From contig NC_088651.1 in NCBI RefSeq assembly GCF_964019385.1, positions 4,753,610 through 4,817,609 on the forward strand: a DNA stretch of 64,000 bases, read 5' to 3'. Under the pieces are notes generated by a model. The model was not told the DNA's origin. It saw nothing but the letters and a program-made list of their open reading frames with translations, and did no database searches. Made by a program: the position numbers and the translations under genes. Position 1 is the first letter of the stretch. Each line of letters opens with the position of its first letter. Source of the stretch: Sycon ciliatum (Eukaryota > Porifera > Calcarea > Leucosolenida > Sycettidae). Shown here piece after piece: positions 43,801 through 57,300 of this stretch.

Positions 43801-46800
43801 TCCGCCATCGAGCTTGCCACCCGGATTCGAGACCACGGGTCACGTTGGTTTCGCTGTGCCCCGACCAGGGATGACGTTATCGAACTGGTCTTGCTGGAGC
43901 AGTTCCTGTCCGCAGTGCCGCAGTCGCTAAGAGTCTGGCTCAAGGAGCGAAAACCAGCGTCCTTGTCTGCAGCCGCATCACTGGCACAGGACTACTGTGA
44001 CGCTCGTGGGCCGAGGGAGACCACATCCGCTTATGCCCGATGCCATACTTGCCACCAGGCTGGCCATCTGGCCAGGGACTGTCCCCAGCGGCGCCCGACT
44101 GCATCTTTGCCTAAGGCGACAGACTCTGGGAGTAAGGGCCCAGGATCCGGCTCTTTCCCCGGTTCCTCGGCACCACCGATGCAAATGGACCCTGCTGGCA
44201 AGGGCCCGGTTGCTGGTACGTTTCCAACCAGGCCACCTCTCCCACTCAAGCGCGCGCCCGGTTCAATGCTGCCGCGATGCTACGATTGCCACGAACGTGG
44301 GCACATTGCTTTGAAATGTCCAAAGCGCAACGAGTCGGTGGCATTGCTCGTTGACCCAACTGGTACGCCCCCGCAGGATCCTGCGACGCATCCTCCGACA
44401 TCAGGTGATGTCGACCTATCCGAGGACGACTTGTTGGGGGAGGCCTACTATTGTGCAGAGATGACCGCCAACCAGGGTTCGTGCATCCCTACGTGCCTAC
44501 TCACCGACCCGCCCTCGTCCAGCGATCCTTGTCCTGAATTTATTGTCTCTGGCGTCGTCAACGGCCAATTTGTACCCCGCATCGTGGTGGACACAGCTTG
44601 CGGCCGAACTATGATTCACGACAGCCTAGTCCACCCCGACCTACTCACTGGGGAGCGGATCACCATTCGCTGTGCTCATGGCGACGAGGTACACTATCCG
44701 TTAGCTAGAGTAACCATTGCTATTGGAGACAGCACATATTATGTGCAGGCTGCAGTGTCACCCCGTCTGCCTCGACAGGTGCTCCTTGGTCGGGATGTAC
44801 CAGACATATCACTCCTTGTCACGGGGGCTTCTTCCCCATGCACAGAGGCGCTCGCAGCTGTGACTAGGGCCCAGACCAGGCAATCGCAGCCTACCAGCAC
44901 TCCTGGTGCCCTTGGTACCATTTTCCCATTTACGGATGACCTATTTGACTCCGAAGCCCCGACTGCACTCACTAACCCCGCAGACGTACCTCATTCCTCT
45001 CCAGTCTCAGCCGAATATACCGTGACCCCGACCAATCCAGAGCTCGTGGGCGATGCTTCGACATTTGCAGCGGCACAACGACAGGACCCCACCCTGCGGG
45101 TGTGCTGGGACAAGGTCACGCAATCATCCTCCACAGGCAAGGAGGTCTTTTGTGTCCGAGACGGCCTCCTGTATCGTGAGTTCCGCCCGGGCGAAGATGC
45201 CACGGCGCAGGACACCTACCGCCGTGCTCAACTGGTACTTCCCGACAGCCGGCGGAGCATCATCCTCCAGCTCGCTCATGCGGTTCCTATGGCTGGACAC
45301 ATGGGACGCGACAAGACGGCGCAACGCATCCTACTGCACTTCTGGTGGCCGAATGTCATGGCTGATGTAGCTCGTTATTGCGAGTCCTGCAAAATGTGCC
45401 AAAAATGCGCCCGATCCTTGACCAGCGACCGGGCTGAGCTGATCCCGTTACCTGTCATTGGTGAGCCATTCCGCTGCATTGCACTCGACATTGTCGGTCC
45501 CCTTGAAAGGACTGCCTCCGGCAAGAAATACATCCTCACTGTGGTCGATCGGGCAACACGTTACCCCGAAGCCATCCCACTTCGTAGCATCGATGCACCT
45601 ACCGTGGCCGACGCCCTTATCTCCATATTTAGTCGTGTGGGACTGCCGGACACGATTCTGAGCGACCAAGGTTCCAACTTCACCTCCGAGGTTATGCGCC
45701 AGGTGTCCACGCTGCTCCGGATCAAGCTAATCACCAGCACCCCATACCACCAGCAAACAAACGGCTTGGTGGAACGCTTCAATGGCACGCTCAAAACCAT
45801 TCTCCGCAAGTTCGCCACGGAGGCTCCCCGACACTGGGATGAACTCATCCCATATCTGCTGTTCGCATACCGGGAGGTCCCGCAGTCCTCAACCGGGTTC
45901 TCACCATTCGAGCTACTGTACGGTCGCCATGTGCGGGGGCCTCTAGCACTCGTCCGGGACGCCTGGGCCAACCCGGCCGAGGAGGAGTTCACATCCACAG
46001 CCCAGTACGTGATTGACATGCGCGAGCGCTTGGACCAGGTCAGTTCAGCTGCGGCCACCAACCTCCTCCGGGCACAGGACAGACAAAAATCCCATTACGA
46101 TCGTCACAGCTGCCATCGGAGCCTTCAGCCAGGCGACCAGGTCCTTCTCCTTCTGCCCTCCTCTCCGAAGAAGTTGGAGGCCATGTGGCAGGGGCCCTTT
46201 ACAGTCACCCGCCAAGTGGACAGCGTCAATTATGAAATCGACCTGGGTCCCCACCGCCGTAAGCGACTTCGTACTTTTCACGTAAACTTGCTGCGCACGT
46301 TCCGTCAACCACAACTTGCCGCTTTCACAGCGTTTGGTTACCCCGACGACGAGGACCCGTCCACCGAGCAGCTGTTGGAGGACAGCTCCCCTCTGTCTCT
46401 GGGCCCGCCGGCCTCACCGTCGATCAACCCTAGCCTCTCTGCCGATCAGCGTGCTCAACTGTCGGCAGTGCTGGATGACTTCAAGGCCACGCTGGACCCA
46501 TCTCCCGGCCGCACCAACATCTGCTCTCACCAGATCCATACAGGCTCTGCCAAACCCATCCGCAGCCGCCCATACCGGCTCGCCCAGGCCCATCACCGTC
46601 TCGTCCAGGCGTCCGTGGACGAGATGTTAGCCATGGGTGTCATCCGACCGTCCACCAGCCCCTGGTCCTCGCCAGCGGTGCTCGTGCCGAAGAAAGACGG
46701 AGACATCAGATTCTGCGTTGACTATCGGGGCCTCAACCATGTGTCCGAGTTTGACGCCTATCCCATGCCCCGGGTGGACGAGACTCTTGACCGAGTCGGC

Positions 46801-49800
46801 ACAGCGCAATTTATCTCCACCTTGGATCTGTCACGTGGATATTGGCAGATTCCTCTCGACGCTGATGCGTGCGCTAAAACGGCGTTTACTACACCTTCCG
46901 GGCTCTATGAGTTCACCGTCATGCCGTTTGGCCTGCATGGGGCACCGGCGACATTTCAACGCTGCATGGATTCTCTCCTCCATGACCTGCCCTTTGTTGC
47001 TGCCTATTTGGATGATGTGGTCATCTTCAGTCGCTCTTGGGCGGAGCATCTTCGCCATTTGGCCATGGTATTACATCGCCTCCAGGCCGCTGGGTTGACA
47101 GTCAAGCCACAAAAGTGCTCCCTCGCCATGCAGGAGACCAAGTTCCTCGGCCATGTCATCGGTCTCGGTCATGTACTGCCCGACCCCGAGAAACTTCTTG
47201 CCATCCACTCCTGGCCGCAACCCACGACCAAGCGACAGGTGCGTTCCTTCCTCGGCTTATGTGGGTATTACCGGCGGTTCATTGCATATTTCTCCGCCAT
47301 TGCTGCACCTCTTATTGCTGCTACAACCAAATCCGCCCCGGTGCGGGTGGTCTGGACGCCGGCCCTCGATCATGCCTTCCAGACGCTCAAGGACCAGCTA
47401 GTACGGGCTCCTGTGCTGTCCTGTCCCGACTTCAGCCGACCGTTCATCTTGCACACGGATGCCTCTGACTTGGGTCTTGGTGCCGTGTTGTCCCAGACGG
47501 TGGGGGAACAGGAACATCCCATCGCCTATGCCAGCCGGAAGCTCCTCCCCCGAGAGCGACGCTATGCTACCATCGAGAAGGAGGGTTTGGCCATCAAGTG
47601 GGCGCTGCAAAAGTTTGCGCCCTACCTTCTCGGTCGGCGTTTCACCCTCATCACGGACCATCGCCCTCTGCAATGGATCGCCCAACATAGCAGCGGGAAT
47701 GCTCGTGTGGCCCGTTGGTCCATTGCTCTCCAGCCGTTTGCATTCGACGTTCTCTATCGCGCGGGTGCCAGTAATGGAAATGCTGATGCTTTATCCAGGC
47801 AGTGAGGCGGCTCAGCCTCTGTCGTCGCAAGCTGGCTGCTTGCGACTTGTGAAGGGGGAAGGTGTGACGGGAATGGTCTTAGAGACTGCTTCTCCCATTC
47901 CCGTTGGCCTTCCAATAACGTAATTACTTACACTCTTCCTGCATGCTCCGAATTACTTATTATTATTCAGGCATAATGTACAACTATTAGTCTACACACT
48001 TCATTTCTACACATCCTTATTCTACCTCCCACACCGTACTCTGCACACAGCGGGGAGTCGAATACGACTCCGTGCATTTGATTATGAAAAGATGAAGCTG
48101 GCCATGACGAGGTTTTCCCCTCAGTTCTTGGTTAGTCCAGAAAAGAGTGAGATTGATTTGTCGAGTGAGCTGGGTCTCTTACAATGGCGCAAATCTAAAA
48201 GTTGAGAATGGCGGCAGTGCCAAGCGTAAATGACTGCATCATGGGGCAAATCTAAAAGTGTGAATGACAGCAGTGGTGAAAGGTGACAACCACTGTACTT
48301 ATTCTGTTCTCTGCTTCTAGTTACTCTGGATTTGTCACCAGGCTTTGGCGATCCAACTGAATTCCAGGCAGCCAGAATCTTTGGTCAGTTGGCGGATGGT
48401 CTTAGCTACTTACATGCATCGGGCACCGTACATGGGTAGGTGGCCTAGTTCTACTTTCTTTACGTAGTTCCACTCAATCTGCTCTCAGAGATGTTACTCC
48501 CATGCTTCTCCGTCTTGACCGTTACTTTTCTTCTTTAATTATTTTACTCAGCATGGTTGGCTAACACCAACATCTCCCGTACTGGCTGATATTCTTTTCA
48601 TGTTATGAGGTGCTGTCTATAATATTAATAATAATATTAATGTGGTTGGTCCCCTGGGGGAGGGAGAAAGACCCAAGTGCCATCAGTATGTGTGGCACGT
48701 GTTGTGAGCTGCCTTTGGAGTGAAAACCTTGTCGGCGCCTTCTAGGTTCAGCCCGGTCCCATAGCTCAGTGGTTAGAGCATTGCTCATGAAAAGCAAGGT
48801 CCCGGGTTCGAGTCCTGGTGGGTCTGGCGATGTTTTCTCTTTTCAGGCAGTTCACTTCCCCTACTGTTCCTTTGAATTTGAAGTTCTCCCAATCCTTTCA
48901 TAAATATTAATAATGTTAATAATTATTATAGATAATAATAATTATTATATATATTATTATTATATACCTCCTGTGTGGACTCATCAGCGCAGCACAGACA
49001 AATAAGGCAGAATGAGAGAGAAATGAAAAATGAATTTTCAAAAAGACGGACTGCTCATTGTTTCCTCAAAGAGTCTGCACTACTTGGGTCTGGCGGTGAT
49101 TGTTTCGTATCACGGTTCGTTTGGCATCCACTGGCTCCGCTGCATGCTACACTTCTATTAGGCGCCGTCCACAAAATTTAATATCGATATTCTTTAGAGA
49201 AGATATTTGTTCGCTTGGGGGGTTAGGAGGGTTTTTTGTCCCTGTTCGTCTCGTCCCTTTGAAAAATATCGATCTCTAACTTTGAGCGAGCACTGTACAA
49301 ACATGCAGTTGATGATCTACCCAGAGTGGAAGTCAACCCCAACAATACAGCCATGGCAAGGTTGAGAGAGTCAGAATGTGGCAAAGTAAACCTTGGTGTA
49401 TGTTGAATTTGGAGTTCCTGTTGGTCCCGTTTCGCGAGGAGATTACACTTCATTAAAAAATATCGACTCCCTGCATACACGTGTTTCTGTTCGTTTTGAG
49501 GGGAGAGGGAGGGAACCAGAGCCCCGGGGGAGGTAGGGGGCCCAGGGCCCGGGGAGATATGAACAAATAATTATCGTTTTGAAAAAATATCGATATTTCC
49601 GGGCAGCCCCTTACTGGGCCGCTATTCATACACTGTAGCTGGTTACATGTTGTCCTTCGTCAGGTCAAGTCGGTAGGAAGCGTCCTAGCTCTTGTGCCCG
49701 AAGCTGCCAACTCCTTTTCCGCTTTTCATTAAATATTTCCTCTACACAAAAACATCCGTTTTGGAACAGGGCTTTCTTTCAGGATGACCAGGTTATGAAG

Positions 49801-51279
49801 ACCATGCCGCCGAAATGATTTGGAGCTTAATAACAACATTTAAAAGGGGTCAGCGAGATGCGTTATATAAAATCACTTCTCATGCCAGGTGCATGAATCT
49901 GATTTCAGATTGGAGCGGTTTCTACGTCCGTACGTTGATGAGCATATTATATTGGTGAAAGGAATCTTGTCAAGATTTGTCAAATATATGCGGCCCAGTT
50001 TTCAGGCCTGCATATAGGTGTAATAGCGCAAATGAAAATTCCATAATAAAATGCGATGATATCTCATGGTTGTACCTTTTGTTAATCATTGTGTTTCCTC
50101 CTCCAGAGATATATGTGCAAAGAATGTCATGGTGACTCCAGAAGGCAACGTTAAACTGATTGGTAAGCAGAATCAACGCCCGTTCCACTGCTTGTACTTT
50201 ATCGTGCATGTACTGTACTGCTCAATGTACTCCAGTCGCGTTAGTCAGTTTTCCTGCTTGCACGATTTCGCAGCCCAGTGTTCGTGGATATAATTATCGC
50301 TGCGCACCACCCAGCCCGTGGTACTTGAGTGACTTGACTGGCTTTCCTCGAGTATCATTAAATACGAGGGACCACGTACCAAGAAATCCAGAACAATCAT
50401 TTACCAGGAAATAAAACCACCCTAAGTGATCAGATCATGTTTAATGAGAAACAAATTACGACCAGCTATTTGTACAGTAGTAGAATATCATCGGTACCTT
50501 CAGTCCTCCAAGTTCGGTGACGGGGTGATTTTCATTGTCGAGTTATAGTTCATGAGTTTGTCGCAGTGTCTTACCTGTCTTGGCGTCAGCCTATAACGTT
50601 CGTCACTCTTTGTGGCCGTGGGGCATACTCCTTCCAGTTTCGTTCCTTAATGTATGTTGTTGTTGTATACTTTATTCATAGTGGAAATAAAAAAAAAACA
50701 CTTTATGACTGTATTATTCCGTTACCTTGGTAGTCTGTATTGCTATGTATGTCATAATGCGTCCCATTTTTTTCGCCAGGTTCTTAAACTTCTTAGTTCT
50801 TTGTCTTCTTTATAAGATTTTTTTAGAGATTAAAATCTGTTAAATTTGAAACTGCCAAATATTTACTAGTATGATAAAACAAAGGCCAAAGGCTTAAAGC
50901 AGCAATTGGGCAAAATCAACGGGTCAAGAATATGTGAGATATGCGGAGGTGTAAATTAAGGACTTCAATCGTAAAAAAACTGGAGCCGTTGTGACCAGTG
51001 AAAGCGATAGTTCACTAAACGAACTTGTTGCATCTCTTGTGTGGGTTATTATCCCTGTTTTGTAGATTACGGAAATTGCCGTCCGGGTATTACAGTGGAC
51101 GACTATTTAAGTTTTAGCTCCCGCAAAGCCCCGGAACTCATGTTCGAACCTAGACGCCCAAGGGGGCGGAAGGCGGATATGTTTGACTTGTAAGCACAAA
51201 TCTCTCTCTGTCTCGCCCGCTGTCTCTCTCTCTCTATTTCCCTCCCTCTCCCTCTCTCTGTGTCTCGCTCGCTGTTTGC

Positions 51280-51312
<33 letters not shown>

Positions 51313-54300
51313 TCTATCTATCTATCTCTCTCTCTCTTTCTTTCTTTCTTTCGCACTCTCGCATGCCTGGTTTGAGGTGTTGCAAGTGGATTGGTTAGTT
51401 ATGTTGCCTGATGATTGCTCACTCAAGAAACTCGACGTAGCAACAGGTTTCCTTGGTGGCAGGGACCACAGCAGCTCCAAAGGGTATCGAGGGTCGAGTG
51501 ATCCACAGCCGGCGATTGACGGCATTCCGAGTACAGGAAACTGTGGACTGCGCCGATAGCTCAGGAATGGCTTGATAACAACAAAGAGCGCAGCGTTAGT
51601 GGTCATCACTATACTCTTTAATGTTTAACATTTTCCCCATACAGGGGCTGCAAAGAAACGGGTATGGTTGTTCAAGCTGCGCGTGAGGAGTAATGTCCGC
51701 CTGCACTGCGCTTGCTCCCGAGGCAAGCCAAATCGTGTAGGCAGCAAGTGCAGCGTGGTGAGTTAGCTGTATGATGCATACGATGTGCATGTAGATGTAC
51801 ACAATCATTTGTAGGTTCCCCTCAGAGAGCTTTGCCATGAGCTGCAAAGCATCCATTTTAAAGAAATCTGCTGATACTTAGATTTTGAGGTTTTTTATTT
51901 TATGGTTCGATTCCTATCATTCATTCTTGTCAGTCTTCACGCTCCTTGAGTTCTACCGCTGCGCAATGTTGTTCAGGGACTCTTTGGGCGCGTTCGAATT
52001 GTCACTCTTTGACGTTTCGAGGAGTTTCGTTTTTCTGAAATGGTGGCCTGATTGGCCTCTTCAGGAAAACGAAGCCCCTCGAAACTCCACAACCTTATTC
52101 GATGGGAGAGGTGGGTTAGCTCCGAAGAGTTTGGAATGGCCAGACCACATAGTACGTGGAGATGGTCGATCTGATCGGACGTCATCATCACCATGACAAT
52201 TCCACTGAAAACCTCCAAAATGATAGAAACCGTTCTAATGGGACACTCCAACTATCCTGTTAAAAAAACTGTGTTGGAACCGTTGATGAAGTCAATTCCA
52301 ACGCGCCCTTAGTAAGGTGTAAAGAATCAAGTCAGAGTACAGTGAAACCTGTCAAGGCGACCACTCGGATAAGGTGACCACCTGTCCCAGAGGACCACTG
52401 TTACCAGGACCAAGGGATGCCATTTCCAGTCTAATGACCCTGGATAAGGAGACCACCTGGCCATGGAGACAACATTTTGAATGTTCCCTGAGTTGTCGTC
52501 TTAGACAGGTTTCACTGTAATTAATACTACACGCACCATCAAGTAGTTTGCAGACGCTGTTGGCGTGCGCTGTACAACACAGTCTGGTTATGTTCGTCAT
52601 GCATCCCCTTGCAGTACTCTCTTTGTTTCTCTCCTTATTAATCAGTTCGCCGTGGTTGACTACCACCCGACTTCTCATATATATTGGCAGTCTTCTGACG
52701 AGCCAGGAGATGTTGAATTAATAATAATAATAATGTTAATTATACACGATATGTGTTCCGATGCATGCACTGAGAAACACCTTCTGTAAGGAAACCTCCA
52801 CTTCCACTTCTGTATAGTTCCCGAGATGGGTGCGGGAAAAATGTATGTTGAAATTGAACGGTAAAACCTGGTGTAAGCGACCTCTGTTTTTAGCGACCAC
52901 CGGCTCTTAACGACCTTTTTTCCATGCACGGACAGTTCCACACGTACACAGACACTGTGTGACATACCTGGTTCTAAAGACCACCTGGCTTATACGAACT
53001 CTTTTCCTTGCACGGCGGAGTTGTCGTTTAATTAAGGTTGCAGCCTAATTTCATAATTATGGCTTTCAATTGACCGTAACTTTGGTTTATCTGAATGGAT
53101 TTGAGTGAAATTTTCACCACACCCTCCACACTATCCTGGCCCTCGGGACATGATTTAAAAGTTCTTGCGCCTTACTGACAGGCTTTCCAGGCCGAAAAAA
53201 CTCCAAATTCCGCCATAGTGCCACGGTGTGCGAGCCACCCAGGAGCCAAACAAATGCATTTACAATTTTTCACATTTTCTTGCCCATTCTGCTCGTGCGC
53301 GGGATCCAAACCTAAAAAAAACGTCCAGAAGAAGCCATGGGTGGTGGGATAGGGCCCCTCAACGTGGCCCTGGAATCTGTTACAACGGCAGGAGTGGGCG
53401 TTCTCTCACAGACTCCCACAGACCCAAGTCAATTTTTGATTTTTGTTGGGTGTAGCGCGTGCTACGAGGTCGTACCTTTGATACAACATCCAGTGATGGG
53501 ACCTCCACCGCAAGCCATTTCCAAAGCACTGCACGCTAAATCCAGGATACTCTCAAAAAATCGGACAAAGACTACCACTCACGTTGCACTACTGCCTAGT
53601 ACTGAATCCTACCTGACTTCTTGACACGATTCAAACTTGCCAATCAACGTCAACTACAAGAATCAAACCACATATCTGCAACGCCACGAGGGTGCTGGCA
53701 AAATTCCCGCCGTGCAACCCAATACATGGCTAAAAACGTGATATTTGGACACGGTTTGCTCAGATTCAATTACATGTACAGTGCTGCCACAAAATGACTG
53801 CGTGCAACAAAAAAATCTTTCATTGCAAGGTCACATTTTCGGCCCTAACTCTAGAACGGCTGGTCAGATCGGGTCAAAATGTTCAGAGATTTTGCAGCTA
53901 TCCATGCTCTTTACAGATGTAGCACTCGATATGAATTTACAAATTCTATTTTTCAGGGAAATGGGATCAGTTTACACATATTAACGTTCTTTGTCCAGTC
54001 CCCGAGATTATGTACTATTAGGACTGCAGATGCTCTCGCCTTAACAACAGTACGAATAATCCCCGCCTAATAATTATCGTCCTTGCCAATGTAATGCGCG
54101 CTCTTTCTCGTACAGAGGGCGGCTGATGTACCGGTATTTCAAAAATGGCGAAGAGCCATACAATCTTCCGCCGTTAATTCCGGCGAACCCCCAAAACCTG
54201 CAGACACGAATGGAGTCGCCTGAGGATAATATCAGTCTCCTAGGCCTTTCAGACTGTAAGTTTTCGCTCCTTCTTTTTTTTATGAACTGCACTTTAAATT

Positions 54301-57300
54301 TGAAACTCGGGTGTTGAGCCAATAATATACGTAGAAAGGAAAAGGACATTATGGATACGAGTTAAGAGTAACTCTCCATCAGGACAGCTTCCAAAGCACG
54401 TAGACGATCATTGATCGGAGCAAGGAGATCCATAACGGCTGATGAAACAGCTTGCAGGATTGAGTTTTCATCAATCTCTAATCGCGAGAAGAACAGCTCA
54501 GATTTTCTAAATCATTTCGTGTCGAGCAGAAATAAAAAAGGCTTTTGTAGCAAGTAACATTACTTAGTCTTTACGATACCGGTACTGTAACCAGATACTA
54601 TAATATACAATCAGGAAGTGCAACAACTAGGCACAAAACTGACAGAATACTGAGAAATTCGAGGTCCTGATACCTAGCTTCAACATATTTCTGGCGATTC
54701 CTGAGGCTGCGTTTACACGGAGACGAAACGAAACGAAACAAAAACGGAACGAAAACTGGCTGGCCTCAAATCATTTTCAAACCGTTTACACGAGAACGGC
54801 TGATCGTTTTAAACCGTTTAGACGAAAACGAAAAACGTGCAAACAGGCTGGAGTTAGCACTTGCTGGCTTGCCGCAATGGCGGGAAGTGACACGTTTGTT
54901 GGAGTCGGTACGTGCTGGTGGTCGCAAGGGTTGGGTATTTCCCGTGAAACATAGCCCCGCGCGAAATGGTTTCCATGACCGCGCTCCGTTTCCAATCGTT
55001 TTCACTGTTTACACGAGAACGAAAACGTTTTGAAAACGTTTTGAAGTGCGTTTCCATTTCGTTCCGTTTAGGTATCGTTTTCGGGCGTTGTCGTGTCAAC
55101 AATCGTAGTAAACGCAACGATTTCGTTCCGTTTAGGTCGTACTTCGTTGTCGTGTAAACGAAAATCGTTTTCAATCGTTGTCGTGTAAACGCAGCCTGAG
55201 AAAAAGTGGAATGAGGTCTTATTCCGAGCGGAATGAAAATGCACGGAGGGGCTTCGTCGCTGCTGCGTAGACTCTACTAGTACCTTTCCAACAAAGCTTC
55301 AAACGCGATTATCGATATAGTATGTTGTCAGACATCGTCCAGGGTAGAGGCTGGTACTGTATAACCTCAGCATAGTTACTTGTTGGTGGTATTTTGACCC
55401 TTCGCTCCCTGAGAAAGTGTTCGCCCGGGATCGTTGATGAACTGGAAATATACCCTCGCACCTCAGCTCTTCATCGTCGTGGGCCTCTAGAACCACAGGG
55501 AGACAAGCCGGAACTATTTTTTGAGCCAAAGACCCAAGACCCAAAGAGGCACCGAGCCTGCCACCTCACTTCTTCTTACAACGGTGCCTCGTCTCTGTCA
55601 AATAAACACAAGAGCTAGAGACGTTTCTGTGACTGATACGAGGTCGAATAGCATGATGAAGTAGCGGCCAAACGACGCCTGCAGGCACCCTAATTACGGG
55701 CGCTCGTTGATCTACGCCGTGTTTGGCCGCTCCTTCATCATGACTGTCGTCGAGACATGCAGAAACTTACGGAAGAAAATAGGAACTACCAGGACTGGCA
55801 TGCAGTATTCTTCGTGAGGCTGCAAACAACAGTTAACCCTTTGTGTACGGACCGTACAACTTTCGATACCCATACTAAAAAAACAAAAACATTCCGAGGA
55901 AACCCTGCTTGTAGTCTGTCTCATTTTGCCCTCAGATGTTTTGATGCATAGTGATTTTGATGCTCATCATTCGCTCCCTTGTCACTGGACAGTTCTGTCC
56001 GTTTGGTCTTAAAGGGGAAGTTAAGGCAAAAATTAAAATTTCACCAGTTGTAGTCTTCGGGGTGCTGAGTCGAATGGTCTTGGTCCGAGGAAGCTGAGAC
56101 GCTCCCTTCCTACTTGAATCCCAATCGAACTCGCGCACTTCCACTGAAACTGGGTGACTGCGCCCTACTGGATGGGGATTTGTATGCAAAATGTCACTAA
56201 AAGCGCCATTTCGTTCTTATAAAAGCACGGATGACCGCGATTGGCCCATATGTTGTAGTCTTTTGGACGCTGAGTCGACTGGTTTTGGTCCGAAAAGGCT
56301 ACGATGCAGCGTTCCTCCTTTATTCCCAATCGAACATGGTTGAACAAGCAATCACGTGCTCCTGGGTGCCCAAATCACCTGGTCACCACGCCAGCAGGCG
56401 ACAACTTTCACACCAAGGTTCAACTCGAGTTCAACTCGAGTGACAGGACTGCACCCAAAAAAGGTCAAACAGGCTAGTAAGTTGTACCCTGCAGGCACCG
56501 TGACCAGGTGACTGGCGTTATAAGAACGAAATGGCGCTTTTCGTGGCATTTTGCATACAAATCCCCATCTAGTAGGGCGCAGTCACCCAGTTTCGGTGGA
56601 AGTGCGCGAGTTCGATTGGGATTCAAGTAGGAAGGGAGCGTCTCAGCTTCCTCGGACCACGACCATTCGACTCAGCACCCCGAAGACTACAACTGGTGAC
56701 ATTTTAATTTTTGCCTTAACTTCCCCTTTAACGAATTCAAATAAAGAAAACAACAACAGCAACAACATTCGACAGTCGTTTCGTTTCCAGAGTGGCGCAA
56801 AACTTTTGCCAGATTCCCGAATGCATGCCGGTGCGTTTGTTTGATACGCTCATTCCGATTCCGCGATGGGTACTAACGTCAATCCATGCCCATTCGGGAA
56901 TGACCGAACAAATGCAACCCTAGAGGTACACATACTATTTAAACTATCTTTTGATGCATCTCTGTCAAATGCTATCTTGGCTGACCTTCGTAACCGTCTA
57001 CACACCTTAGCCTGCAGGACATCAAACATAGCTAGCTGTGCAGTAGTTAGGGTGAGGCTCCAGACTTGGGTGCCATATTCTATTGTGGGGCGTACATATG
57101 TAAATTCCTTGGCCGCAGGGCAGCTGGATGAATACAAAACCAAATGCAGCAATATCCATCCCATCACCTCACTTACAGCATGGTTAGTATGCAGCTTCAG
57201 CATTGGCAGGAGCAGATTTAAAAAAGTACAATGCTGTCTTCCCCCAGTCAATATACATGTATGTGGGGTGGTGCCTTTGCTGTTTGCGTTATGCAGAGCT

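Larger units (their letters stand above)
42450..48183 (+). mobile_element. Whole-looking Gmr1-like Ty3/gypsy LTR retrotransposon
   Basis: The element is 5734 bp with two 321-bp LTRs, a primer-site-like TGG directly after the 5' LTR, one long gag-pol frame, and the purine tract GAAGGGGGAAGG before the 3' LTR. ATGGC is duplicated on both sides (42445-42449 and 48184-48188). Copy 1 shows the empty site with one ATGGC near 7713. The LTRs differ at about three positions (about 1%), so the insertion is young. The coding order is gag, protease, integrase, reverse transcriptase, RNase H. Integrase before RT within a Ty3/gypsy-type sequence is the hallmark of the Gmr1 clade. It looks whole, with no break seen in the frame. 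It sits in sense orientation in kinase intron 2. Confidence 0.93.

Noticed and set aside
42902-47700. Many antisense and other-frame ORFs in the LTR element
   Set aside because: Shadows of the single gag-pol frame in GC-rich coding sequence.
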